DNA from: Lenzites betulinus | Lineage: Eukaryota > Basidiomycota > Agaricomycetes > Polyporales > Polyporaceae | Direction of reading: 5' to 3' | Assembly: GCA_022264855.1 (NCBI GenBank) | Contig: JABYQU010000013.1 | Location: 372,001 to 436,000, forward strand | DNA length: 64,000 nucleotides | Notes under the pieces: generated by a model | The model's database searches: none | What the model was told of the DNA's origin: nothing | The model's input: the letters and a program-made list of their open reading frames with translations, nothing else | Shown here: positions 32,895-44,900 of the stretch, one piece after another | How positions within the stretch are numbered: the stretch's first letter is position 1 | How the letters are laid out: every line of letters starts with the position of its first letter | Made by a program: the position numbers and the translations under genes

Positions 32895-34321
32895 TCAGCC
32901 GGCGAACATCCCAACCAGATACTGGCTGACGCCCTCGGGCGTGAGGATCCCCACGTCTGAGAAAACTAGCGAAATCAAGTCCGGCCTGCAACAAGTGTGT
33001 CAGGGCGGGGGGAACGGGCTTCTTGGGCGCATCTCAGGACACACCGTGTATAGTCGACTCCGGGGTTCTTCGCTATCTGCTCCTGAGTCATCGCCGCCAC
33101 TGCGAGAGAGGGTGGCGTTCCTGGGCTCGCCGGCCCTTTGGCGGAGGCAGTGGTCGCAGTCTTGCCGTCTTGTCCAGCTGACTGCGTCGGAGTCGTGAAC
33201 GATAGGATATTTGGGTTGTGGGTAGGAAGATCGTATTGCGATAGTGGGAACAGTCGGTGGAATTTGTAGCTGTACGCGAACAACGGAAGGATCAGGAACC
33301 GCATTACATCATGTGCGCGGCCGCTTACCTCTCTGCGAGGGCATAGAACGGCTTGTTCCCAGCTTTTGCGATTATTGCCATCTGGTTGCTGCCGACGTAG
33401 TTGATCAATCCGCCGCTCTCCACCACTGCTTCCGAGCCCACTAGAACGAAGTCGACTTGATCCATCACATATGCTACCGCCGAGTCGAGAACGACGGTAC
33501 AGGGGATACCTGCCGCGGTCAACGCTTCGTATGTTTTCAGGCTGAATTGGGAAGCGGCAGGTGGTCAGGGCGCTAGTCAGGCGGGCAAACAGAGTCCGAC
33601 GTTACCCAAGTCCTCGAGGCCGCGATTCTGTCACATATACGGAGATGCGCTTTGTCTTGTGAGCATGGAGCAGTGCTTTCAACACCACGCGCGAGTGCGA
33701 GTGTGTGAGAATCTGTTCATATCTATCGATCAGCGCTAGCGTGCATCAGTGCGCACATCGTACATACGACGGAGTCGTCTTTGATGAAGCCGAGGGCGAG
33801 CTCGGCAATTTTGTCACGAAAGGATATTGCTTCCGTTGCGTATTTCCTCCCCTGCTGCTCCAACTCCTTCTTCAGCTCCGCAAAATTCTTCCCAGGTGTG
33901 CGTCAGCTGGGAGGAGAACGCATGTCCGAACAGAATGCTCACATCGGACTCGTGCGGGAATAGAGTGACAAACGCGATGAAGAGTTCGCAGCCAGCGTTC
34001 AGGCTGATGGGGTTGAGCGACCGCCGCTTTAGTTCTTCGGCACCGTCGTTCAGTGCTTGAACGAGCTCGAACATCGTTCCAGCTTCAAACTACCGACATC
34101 GGTGCCGAGAAACGATTCGCGAAGGATGGCGCACGCACCATTTGACTTGACAATTGCCTCCGCTAGTGATAGTATCGCGGCTAGAGGAGGAGATATCTTG
34201 GATATGATGAGCTACACGAGAGAAATCCAGCCACTGCGATGCACACTTGATCATCCTGCAGAAACCGCTCAAAGGTGGCGTAGATGTCGAAGTCGCCGCT
34301 TCGTGCCATGTCGGCGGTCAT
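32895..34321 (-). CDS. GCN3: Translation initiation factor eIF2B subunit alpha
   Basis: Family role: regulatory alpha subunit of eIF2B, the guanine-nucleotide exchange factor for eIF2; it senses phosphorylated eIF2. Seen here: start [20 protein letters not shown], then [79 protein letters not shown], and the Rossmann-like core [60 protein letters not shown] and [13 protein letters not shown], ending [20 protein letters not shown] and [11 protein letters not shown]. These are the eIF2B-alpha conserved blocks in order. About seven introns; about 340 residues. An Ala/Ser/Pro-rich insert of about 45 residues after NILSFTT is longer than usual. Confidence 0.95.
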
Positions 34322-36440
34322 AGTTGCGTAGAATGTGTGGATTCCAGTTATATTCTAGGCACAGAGAAAGCAGATGGGCTTTGCGATCTGTCGTGGTGGA
34401 GAGAAGACAAGCTTTGAAAGTGGCGCGGCTGTGACTCGGCTCGCACGTGGAGAGCGCGACGGGACGCGGTCAGGTGACCCACTATGCATTGTCTCGATCT
34501 CGATCGATCGCGTCGGGCTCTTCAAGTTCGCGTCCACAGCCTCGCGAACTTGGCCTTCCTCTTTGGTCCTACCGCCTCTCTAACAGGGGAACTTTACACG
34601 AAATTGCTGCTCGGGGTATGGAATGCCTCCGCGGACGCTTGCGCAGCCTGCGGCACAAGCGTTCACCGCTCAGGACCCTCGTCGTCGTTACCGGGTTGCA
34701 TCAAAATCGGGAACAACCCTCAGGTGAGGTGGTCTCGGATAAGTCACTCTTGTTCGGGTGTCCGCGTCCTTTCATGCACTGTTCCGAGGGCATTTTTCGC
34801 CCTGCACCTTGATCTCACGATGAGATCCCCTGCATGTCAAACCATGAGAACTAGCACACACGCATGGGGCATTTCCGATACATCCGGTAAGGTTGTCTTT
34901 TTCGACAGACACATAGTTGTCTAGCTGACGGAATAACAGATGCTTTATTGGCAGTCAGCGCCCCTCGGCCACACCAGTGAGACACCGTTGTCCCTGGGTA
35001 TCAAGCAGCGCGTTTAAACCTATTTTAGGAAGATGGGTGGTTCGATCTTAGATACGTCTACGACAGGAGCGGACATTGTCCACAGAGCCAAGATGCTAAC
35101 ACATTTCTGGATTGGAAGCCGGATCGCGCGTTCTATTCCAGTGGTCTTATACGGCATGAATATCGCTCGCCACGGATTTTGAGTGGGCTGGGGTCAGCCG
35201 TGGCGATGTCCTCGCTGGACATCGCACAACGTACGATCAACGGAGCGGACTCTCCGAGTGCATTGTGTCATGATTTGGATGGCGCAGCAAGATGAGCGTG
35301 TGGCCGACACAGGCCGGCGTCTGTTTGTGCTGCAACAACGCCTCGGATGCGAGGAGGACAAGCCGGAAGATTGAATCATTGAAAAGGATGATGACGTTGC
35401 GGTCCATCCAGGGCGGGCGGGGGCTGGCGGGGCCTGCGTACCCGGGGCGTCACAACAGCGACCGCACACGGAGCAATCGGTTGCCAAGGGGCGCAACGGT
35501 TGGGGCGGCGGGTCCTGGGCCGACGAAGCTGTCCATGAGAGCACCTGCGCGCGGCCTTCAGGCTGCAAAACCTCAGCTTCAGGGCGAAGCTCGGGAGCAT
35601 ATGGCCACGCTGCGTCCGCCCTGCAACGGCGTGGAGAACATGAAGTGCGCCGAATCATATAACACGCCAGACGTCAGCAGCTAGCCTGTGAGCCCTGGGA
35701 GCGTGCGCGGCGAACGGGTGGTGCGCGCGCGGGCGCGTCGTCGTCGTCGCCGTCGAGCCCAGGGCGAGCGGTTGCCGCGGGGGCGGGAAATTAGTTTGAG
35801 TCGGCGATCTGGCGGGCGGCGGGTATCCACCGCGCTATCGGGGCTGATTTGGACGGGGAGCGGCCGGATCGGGGAGGGGGGTTGTGCCGGAAGCGGGCAG
35901 GGGCGGGAGAAAGCGCCAGGGCCGGCACGGGGGCTGGGCGCGCGCGGGGGAAAGACGGGGATTTAGGCCAAAGTGTGGCCGAAAAGCGCACGCTTTGCTC
36001 ATCGAAACACGTTTCGTGTCTTTGCCGCGTCGGAATGTCGCGCAAACCCTATGGGGGCCGCTGCCCGTTGCGATCGCTAGGTCCAATTTCAGTTGCCTCG
36101 GCGCAACGCCCGCCCTTCAAAAGGCCCGCCCCGACACTATGTTTTTCTCCTCCACCCTCTCCCCCTGACATACTCCCTCTCCGCGCCCCCTATATCCGCT
36201 GTGCCCAACGTGTTTTCCTTCGCGCACCGCGTTCTCTGATCCACACTCCAAACTGCCCGAGGCAGCGCGTCGCCCACCGCCATTTCCGGGGTAAGTGCCC
36301 TCGCATATATCTCCTCGTCCCATGTCCGACCTTTCCGTTCCCCAATGTACACAGCACTCTTCCACCGCCGTTCGTCACCCGCACGCCCTCCCCGCGACAC
36401 CCCACATCACCTCCCGCTTCCGGCGAACCGACTGCCCAGA
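34322..36440. other. Gene-free 2.1 kb with a sharp G-rich to C-rich switch
   Basis: No gene supported. The first part is the eIF2B-alpha upstream region. From about 35700 to 35960 the plus strand is strongly G-rich (many GGG and GGGG runs), and from about 36090 to 36440 it becomes C/T-rich, as expected for the leader of the gene starting at 36441. Open frames here on both strands reflect base composition. Confidence 0.45.
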
Positions 36441-37073
36441 ATGCCCGCCGTCACCACCACGAGCCCGCCGCCACAGCTGTTTTTCAGTAATGAGATCGCC
36501 ACCATGGACGACTGGGCGAAGCGCACAGGCATCCCGCTTACCACAGCGGAGGCCCTGGGGACCAACTATGCCAGGGCGCGGCGCTGGCTGCTCTCCATCC
36601 GGACCCAGCTCGTCCAGGAGCACGGCTGGTGCGACGTCACTCCGCTTGCGTCGCGTCTGCTGTTCGACATCGAGTGCCCTACCCCCTACCGCTCGTCAAG
36701 AGGCCTCCCGCGCAGTCCCAATATGCGCTTGCAGATCCCACTCAACGCCTCTTCCTTCTTCTCCCGTGAGCGACGCGTCCAATGGGAGATGGTCTTCCAC
36801 AGCGCCCTCTTCCCCGGCCTACGACATACCGTTCCGGCCGTCGCGGACCTCCTCCATCTCCTCCAGTGCCTCCTCACCGGCATGATTGTCCTCATCAAGG
36901 AGGAGCAGGTACCCGGCGAGGGCGTGTACCGGACCATTCGCGGATTGCCGCCTGTCGAGTGGGTGACGAGCCACGAAGCGGCTCTCGTCGACATCTTCGG
37001 CTCTTCCCACTACCGGCAACTCTTTCGTGCCGCCAGCGACACCCGTGTCGCATTCAAGCTCGAGCGGGCGTGA
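36441..37073 (+). CDS. Intronless hypothetical protein, 210 residues
   Basis: I do not recognise it. A single uninterrupted frame starts MPAVTTTSPPPQLFFSNEIA (ATG at 36441) and runs through MDDWAKRTGIPLTTAEALGT, RRWLLSIRTQLVQEHGWCD, NMRLQIPLNASSFFSRERRV and LLHLLQCLLTGMIVLIKEEQ to AFKLERA. Codon use is C/G-ending and regular, a CT-rich leader precedes the ATG, and the product is a mostly helical soluble protein. An in-frame upstream start at 36345 gives a Pro/Arg-rich extension that looks like untranslated leader. It may be lineage-specific. The lack of introns is unusual among its neighbours. Confidence 0.55.
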   Translation: MPAVTTTSPPPQLFFSNEIATMDDWAKRTGIPLTTAEALGTNYARARRWLLSIRTQLVQEHGWCDVTPLASRLLFDIECPTPYRSSRGLPRSPNMRLQIPLNASSFFSRERRVQWEMVFHSALFPGLRHTVPAVADLLHLLQCLLTGMIVLIKEEQVPGEGVYRTIRGLPPVEWVTSHEAALVDIFGSSHYRQLFRAASDTRVAFKLERA

Positions 37074-38928
37074 GGCCGTCCCACGGCTCCCCCCTCCCCC
37101 ACGCACCAAAATGCCCGCGCAACGGTAGTCTCGTCCACGGACCTGCCAGAGGCCGCCGAGCCCCTGCCGTCGGACTCTATCTTATTCGATCCTATTGCTC
37201 CGCATGGTACTCATGTTTAATGTCCGGTATAGCCATAATCCTTCCGCCTTCGCTCCTCGTCGCATATTGTTCCTTGTCGTCCCACACCCACTTACCATCG
37301 CTGTCAGTTAGAATACTGCCCCTCTAGTCGCAGAATAAGCTACGGTCCCCTCGCTACGTATTCGTCCCTTGCTGTTCTGTCCTGCCTCCCGTCGCATTGT
37401 CTCCTTCATCCTGCACATAACGTATGTATTCCAGCATTCCACCTCCCCATGCATCATAGTTAGGCCACCATAGTATAGTCGATAATCGCCCCGTGCACAT
37501 GTACACCTTACCATGTCCATACTTCTCCTCAAAACGTCGACCGTTTACGCCTGTGGCGAATTTCTTCACTTCTACGGCATCGAGCGCGGATCGCACGGAA
37601 GCGACATGCAGTCAAGTTCCGATGAAGTCATCGATCGAATTCGCAGACACAATACATAATTACTTCGTCGCTAAGTAACAAGCTTCGGGACCGAGCGCGC
37701 TGCGCAGAGGGTCGCATAGTACTTGCGCCCAGCTGCAGCCGGTGCAGCACACTCAGCCTGTGGCGAACTACGCGTCTGCACCGAACATGTATGAAGCCTC
37801 ATCAAAATCGACCGGATTTGTGGCAGGACGATCCCCCAAATGAGCACCCGTGCACGCAGCAGCACCGCCCTGCAGCTGGGCAGCAAGTTGCAACGAGGCA
37901 AACGCCTGAGGGCGGTCATAGGGATGTCCTAGCCGAAAATGGCTGTATTGACGTCCAAGGCCGCCTGCGCTGTGAACGCGCAGGGCGTAGGGCAGGGAAG
38001 ACAGCGCGCGTTATACACGAGGTGGAGGGGGGGAGTGACTCTAGTGCAGTTCCTTGGGCATAGCAATAGAATGTGCGCGCCGAGGGGGAGGCCCGCTCGC
38101 CCGCGGTAAGGGCTGATGGTTCGAAGAAGCTCAGAGTTACGAGAGGGCGGGGGTTCGCGCGCCCGCACGTGGGGGCGGGCCACAGAGGTGCTGGTGCCGC
38201 GGGGCGCAACTGTCCAGCCTGCCCCCGGGCGGATCGAAGGGGCATCAGAGATCCAAGGCAAGGGAGACTGAGCGCGATTAGGCTACTATGGCGTCTTGCT
38301 GGATGGTCACAAGCATACATAGTGGCTCGGGTAAGGCTTAATAGCTCACCAGGCTAGACCAGAGGCGCATCTTCGGGGAAGACGACGCGATCTGCGCGGG
38401 TCTGAGAAGGGCAACCGAGGGCACCTTGGCAAGTCAAAATCTTATCAGATGGAAGCGGTAATGGTGCTGCCATAAGCTCGGTGCTATGTGAGGTGCTTGC
38501 GTGGTTGCCGAGACAGAAGTTTACGGACAGCGCTGAAGCTTTGAAGAAGCACGGGAATAAAGGCGGAGCGCGTTGCCGCCACAGATAGGTCATAGTGGCA
38601 AGCTAGTGTGGATGAAGGTGGGCCTGGGATAGTCATAGCTTGAGTCAGTGGCTCCTCCAGTTATCCAGCAGATAGCAAACTTCACAGAGACAGTCTCCAG
38701 CGATATAGCAACGCGGTCGTAAGATATGGCAGCGAAGGAACATGGTCGTGATGGTCGGCGGGTCGGGAGAAAGAGGTGGTAGCCAAGCGGAGCCTGAAGT
38801 TGACCCCTCGGAGCTGCTTGCGGAGCTTCGGAGTCTCGATCAGCGCGCGTTTGTCGCGCACGCGTTCGAACTCGCGCGTGTAATCCCAACTCTGCTTGTC
38901 CACTAATCTTGCTACTACCACCCTCGCC
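37074..38928. other. Gene-poor 1.85 kb between the intronless gene and the TOG gene
   Basis: Contains only a decayed coding-like stretch on the minus strand (37354-37680). The rest shows scattered frames without family features. The last ~100 bp before 38929 form the TOG gene leader. Confidence 0.4.
37354..37680 (-). pseudogene. Possible gene relic: one frame with coding character and two in-frame stops
   Basis: Reading one minus-strand frame gives CIVSANSIDDFIGT, a stop, then ALDAVEVKKFATGVNGRRFE, KVYMCTGRLSTILWWPNYDA and YIRYVQDEGDNAT before a stop at 37354; a further stop lies just upstream of the first block. The composition is protein-like (aromatic WWPNYDAWGGG), but the stops and lack of a start suggest decay. 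I cannot name the family. Alternatively these are exons of a short gene: a donor-like GTAAGG and a CCTAAC occur inside. Confidence 0.25.
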
Positions 38929-41900
38929 ATGGATGGCGCCGCGCCTCCGGAGGAGGACTTCAATGCTATCTCCATCCCAGATAGGCTTGCGCACAAGAAC
39001 TGGAAGGCGCGCGTCAGCGCATACGAGGCCCTCGTGAAGATCTTCCAGACCACTGCGTCTGACTCCGATCCCGCCTTCAAGCCTTATATTAACAACCCCG
39101 ACACGCTCAAGAAGATCGCGACCGATGCTAATGCTGTCGCTCAGGAGAAGGGACTCGATTGCTTGGTTGCTTTGGTGAAGTATGCTGGGGAGAATGCGGC
39201 CCGCACGCGAGATGCGGTTATCCCCGCGCTGGTGGAGAAGTGCTTTGGTTCAGCGCGTGCCGGAACGAGGGCACAGGCGATAGAGCTTTCGCTGCAGTAT
39301 GTCGAGGTGGAGAACACTGCTGCAGGCGTTGTGGTGCGTGACTTCGCGCTGTGCTGGCTGCTCTAAACCCACTCTGGCCGCGCAGGATAATATCCTTCCG
39401 GGACTTGGAGCGAAGCAGCCCAAGACCGTAGCAGGATGCGTGACTGCTATCAGAGAGATTGCCAGGCAAGTTCCCGTTTCATGTGCGCGGATACGACGAA
39501 ATCCGGAGCTGTATGCTTAATATTGTGCAGGCAATTTGGGACGACGGTTCTACCACCAGCGACCGCTCTGAAGGCTTTACCCAAGATCTTTGCACACTCG
39601 GACAAGACGGTCCGCGCAGAAGGAACACAGCTCGCATATGTCCTCTATCAATATATTGGTCCGGGAATTGAGTCGTGGTTAGCGGACCTCAAACCGCTCC
39701 AGGTCAAGGAACTCAAGGAGGCGTTCGAGGGTCTGGAGAAGGAGGGCAAGGGGAAAGGAAGTCTCAAACCCGAGCGAATGACCAGGGCGGGTGCAAGGGC
39801 CGCTGAGGCCGCTGCAGAGGCGGGTGGCGGCGATGCAGAGGAAGAAGCCCCAGCGGAAGACGGTGTGTGTTCAGATCATTGAAAGATGGCCACTCACTCA
39901 ACAGCACTTGGCGATTCAGAAGCCCCTCCCGACCCTAGGATGTTCGCGGAGGAAGTAGACATTGCCCCAAAGCTGCCGGCGAACTTCCAAACGTTGATCA
40001 AGTCCTCTAAGTGGAAAGAGAGGAAGGAGGTATTGGACGAGCTACTCAATCTGGTGAACGCGACGCCCAGGATCAAAGAGGCGTCTGAGCTGGGCGAGGT
40101 TGCACGCGCTTTGGCGCTGTGTGTGCAAAAGGATGCGAACGTCAACTGCGTCATGGTCGCAGCGAACTGTCTCGAGGGATTCGCGAAAGGTATGATGAAA
40201 TCATTCGCGCGATATCGTGAGAGCACGGTACCCCCCATGCTTGAGCGGCTGAAGGAGCGGAAGGCGAACGTGACGGATGCCATCGGTAACGCGCTCGACG
40301 CCATCTTCGTTACTGTAAGTTGGTGTTGTAGATCACGCGCTGTCAAACTGATCTTTGTATTCGGCAGACTACCTTGACAGATATTCTGCCCGACGTGTTA
40401 CCGTCCCTCAACTCGAAGAACCCACAAGTCAAGGAGGGTGCCCTCAAGTTTATAGCTCGATGTCTATGCACGTCGCCCACTCCAATCCCGACACCTCAGA
40501 TAAAGCCACTTTCGGAAGCTCTAGCCTCTATCCTGGAAGACCCCTTCGAAGGTGCCCGAAACGAGGCTGCTGTGTGTCTGGGGACTTTGATGAAGATGGT
40601 CGGAGAGCGGCCTCTGAACGCTCTCATGGACGGTATCACGGATGTAAGGAAAGTCAAGGTCAAGGAGGCGTTCGACAACGCCAAGGTCAAGGCGAAGTCC
40701 GGATCTGGCCCGCCTCCAAAACCTGCTGCTCCTGCTGGTGCATCGAAGGACTCCATGAAGAAGAAGCCTCCACCGCCGAAACAACCGCCAACCGCAGCGC
40801 TTCCTGCAGTTCCCGGTGATGACGAGAGTCCCGCCGTGAAGAAACCTCCGGCACGGCTATTAGTGAGTCACTCATCAGATAGACTGGCGGATTGATTCTT
40901 ACGATTATGGACTCGAAGGGTAAGAAACCTGTGGCAGCCGGCACAGAGGGTGCTGCACCTGCCACTGCACCCGCCCCGAAGAAACTCCCGCCCGCTGCAG
41001 CGGCCAAGCCTGCCAAAGGGGGTGCAGCGCCTCCCCCCGGTGCCTTGGACAGTGTCAAATTCAAGCATACGCCTGAAGATGCGGAAGCGCTTGCGGCCGA
41101 CATGATACCGGCGAAGTATGCCACCGAATTGGGTGACTCGAACTGGAAAGTGCGTCTGGCAGCACTGGAGGATATGACGGGATGGGTAGAAGGTGCCGCC
41201 GAGGAGCTTGACTCTGAGGTCGTGGTGCGCTTCCTGGCAAAGCGAGGCTGGAACGATAAGAACTTCCAGGTATGTGACGTTCGGTCATGTCCAGACCACC
41301 GTATTGATTCCTTGGGTGTGATATCTCAGGTTTTAGCGAAGCTGTATGGTATTCTGCAGATACTCGCGGAGAGGTGCCCTACGTTCGGCCGTGCGTCTAT
41401 CGCCCTCTGCGTGCCCCATCTAGGCGAGAAGTTGGGTGACATGAAGCTGAAGAAGCCCGCTGGCGAGACTCTATTGCTATTCACCGAGAAGTCGTCGTTG
41501 CAATTCGTCCTAGGGCACGGTCAGTGTTCTATTTTTTACAACTTCTGAGCTGGCATTCAATTCTTCCCAGTGTACGACCCGCTCACGAAGCAGAAAGCAC
41601 CGAAGGTCTTGGCAGACGCCCTCACGTGGGTCGAACAGGCACTCTCAGAGTTTGGCATAGCCGGATTGTCGCTGCGAAGCCTCATTGAGTTCCTGAAGGC
41701 GGCCTTGAAGAATTCGAACGCTGCCGTACGTACCAGCGCTACGAAGACTCTCGTGACGGTGAAGTTATTTGCCGGGTCATGTAAGTCCTTCTCACACGTC
41801 CCACCTGTGTCGCCTGACCTTCTTTCCAGCGATCAAGGATCTTCTGGAAGATTTGAACCCGCAATTACTGACGACAATTCTGAGCGAGTTCGACAAGGTC

Positions 41901-44900
41901 GAGGGCAACCCTGCGCCGGAGCCCACTCGTATACAGGCAGACCTCGCTAACCTAGCGCCTGCCGGCCCCGCTGCTGGGAAGGCCGCTGCTGCCGCTGCTG
42001 GTGACCCACTGGATGACTTGTTCCCTCGAGTAGAGATCGATGCCTTGCTCAAGGGTACAACGATACTCGCGGATGCGAAGAGCGATGCTTGGAAGACGAA
42101 GAAGGAAGCCCTCGAGACTCTCCAGGCAATCTTGGATCAGGGCCCGAACAAGCGTCTGAAGCCATCCATGGGTACGCATTTCTCTCTCATGAGCTTGACG
42201 GATGTTTGTTTACCCACATGAACTTGTAGGCGAGATAGGACAAGTCCTCAAGGCCAGAGTGACTGACGCCAACAAGGCCGTCCAGACTCTCGCACTCGAC
42301 ATTGTCGCTCGTATCGCGACAGGCATGGGCAAGCCATTTGAGAAGCAGACACGGTTCTTCGTCGCACCCGTCGCGTCCGTTTTGGCTGACCAGAAGGCAC
42401 CTATCCGCGCTGCTGCGTTGCAGACGTTGACAGCCATGCTGACTGCATGCGAGAGTTTCGAGCCTCTCATACCCGGAATTGCTACCGCCCTCGAGTCGGC
42501 GAATCCACTGCAGCGTGCCTCACTGTTCACGTGGATGGCTGATTGGTTCAAGGAACATGACGACGCCTCTGGTCTCGACATCAGCAGCTGGTCGAGCGCT
42601 ATTGTCAGCTCTCTTGACGATCGCAATGGGGACGTGAGGAAAGGAGCGATCGCCCTCTTACCCTCACTGATTGCATCCGTTGGCTACGACTCCGTCATGC
42701 ATCAAACGAACTCCCTCAAGCCTGCGTCGAAGAACACCGCTGTCCCTCTCATCAAGGCCGCACACGCATCTTCAGCCCCACCTCCCAAGGCGGCACCTGC
42801 TAAACCTGCTGCTCCGGCCAAGGCCGCAAAACCAGCCCCCGCCAGTGCACCCTCTGCCCCTTCCCCTCCCCCAGCCGCAGAGCCATCCTCCAAAATGGCT
42901 CCTCCAAGCAAGCTGACAGGCGTCCGTCGAAAGCTCCCTCAAGGCACTCAATCTCGTCCGGAATCCCGTGCAGAGACGCCAGTGGAGGCCGGCGCCTCTC
43001 GCCTCCCAGGCAAGCTTGGCGGTATCGGTCTCAAGAGACCCGGCGGCGCCATCGGTGGCCCATCGAAACCCCCAACTCCTACCGTAGCGGAACCCTCCGT
43101 CCCCATGATCTTCACCAGCCCGAACCCGGACACCAAGAGGCTCCGACTTGCTAAGGACGCGAACAGATGGGTTATCGAGAGCGGGCCCTCTCGTAAAGAC
43201 CTCGCCGAGCTGTTGCAGCATCAGATGGAGCCTCATGCGTCGAAGGAGTTGCTCGCTCTTTTGTTCAGTCACGACCACAACGCGGTGAACGACCACGTCT
43301 CTGGACTGAACATGATCCAAGACTTCTACACTACCGCGCAAACGGGAAGCGACAAGCAACAAGCCGTCTGTATCGCCAACTCCGACCTGGCGCTGAAGTT
43401 CGTGTCTCTCAAGGTCCACGAGCCCCAATCCAATCTTGTGCAGAAATGCCTCGATGTTGTGGACGCGGTACTGGCGTTCCTCCAGAGCGTGGATTACCAA
43501 CTTTCAGACCAGGAGGCGATGTGTTTCATCCCCACTGTCGCTCATAAGGTAAGAGTCCTGTGATACATATCCGTTCAAGATGTTGACTTGCTTCGCAGCT
43601 TGGCGATGCAAGAGAACCGGTCCGCGCACGCGTCTCGCAGATCGTGCAGACTCTCCCTAAGGTCTATGCCTACAGTCGCGTCTTCCAGCTCTTGATCGAC
43701 AACAGTCTAAAGTCGAAGGTCTCGAAAACCCGGCAAGGTACTCTGGACGAGCTCGGGGGTTTGCTGAAGCGGTTCGGTATCGGGGCCTGCGAGCCTGCGA
43801 GGGCATTCCCGGTCATCGGTAGTACGCTCTCGGACAAGGATCCACAAGTACGGAAATCAGCGCTGGCTGCCTTGAGGTGAGTGTCGTACAACATTGACGT
43901 ATGAAGTGTTACTGAAGTGATTGCGTAGTGAGGGATATGTCTTAGTCGGCGAGAAGATCTGGTCGTTGGTTGGCCATCTCTCTCCGAAGGACAAGACACA
44001 ACTAGAGGAGCGCCTACGGCGTGTACCCGGCGCCGCTATCCCTGACAAAGCTGAGAGCGCACCTATCGCAACCCATGCGTCCCGCCTCGCTACTGGTATT
44101 CCGAGGTCTGGGTCTCCTGCACCAGGTCCCGTTTCGCGACTGGCGGGGGGCATTCCACGTTCAGCCAGCCCTGCATTGACACCGCCCTCGCGACTTGCTC
44201 GTCCTGGGTCGCCCTCTCGTATGGTGCGCTCGTCGTCGCCAGCCCCATCCCACATAGCTCGACCGGCTTCTCCCGCGCGCGGTCCCAACGGCGCTGGTCC
44301 TTCACACGTCCCTACCCCTACGTCGCCCACAGCTGCGGCACATCGAACCTTCCTTCCCTCCCGTATGGCCCCACCACGATCACGATTGAACAGCACCGCG
44401 GCACCAAGCGGCGTGCCTCCGCCCTCAATCGCCTCGCGGTCCTCCTTGGACGATGTCTTCCAGGCCAATGGCCACAGGGGTGGGCTAGTGCGTCGACAAT
44501 TCGAAGATATCAATGAGCAACAAGATCCCGCCACGGAAGACATCACCGTTACCATTTCTAGCATCTTGAGCAACGACCCCGCGAGGAGCGTCGAAGCGCT
44601 GAAGAAGATTCAGAAGGTGCTCGAGATAGGTCCCGAACAGGGGCCAACCTCCCCTGCCTACCAGGAGCTGGCGGAGCACACAGAAGGATTGATCGAGACT
44701 ATCACGCTTCAAATGGCGCACGTCTTCGAACATCCCGAAGATATCACGCTCCCGGAAAACTTCCGACTGGCGAAGCACCTCATCCAGACACTCAACGCGT
44801 TCTGCGACCATGTGTTCCTGGCAGAGTCCCTGACCGTCGACATCATGACTTCGCTCCTCGAGGAGCTGACGTTGCGTCTTCTCCAAACGGACAATAGCCA

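Noticed and set aside
32494..33198. 234-codon plus-strand open frame.
   Set aside because: Partly antisense to eIF2B-alpha, whose conserved blocks are on the minus strand; no domain in the plus frame.
35030..35060. GGTTCGAT string suggesting a tRNA B box.
   Set aside because: No A box or acceptor-stem pairing at suitable distance; the same check failed for other GGTTCGA strings in the window.
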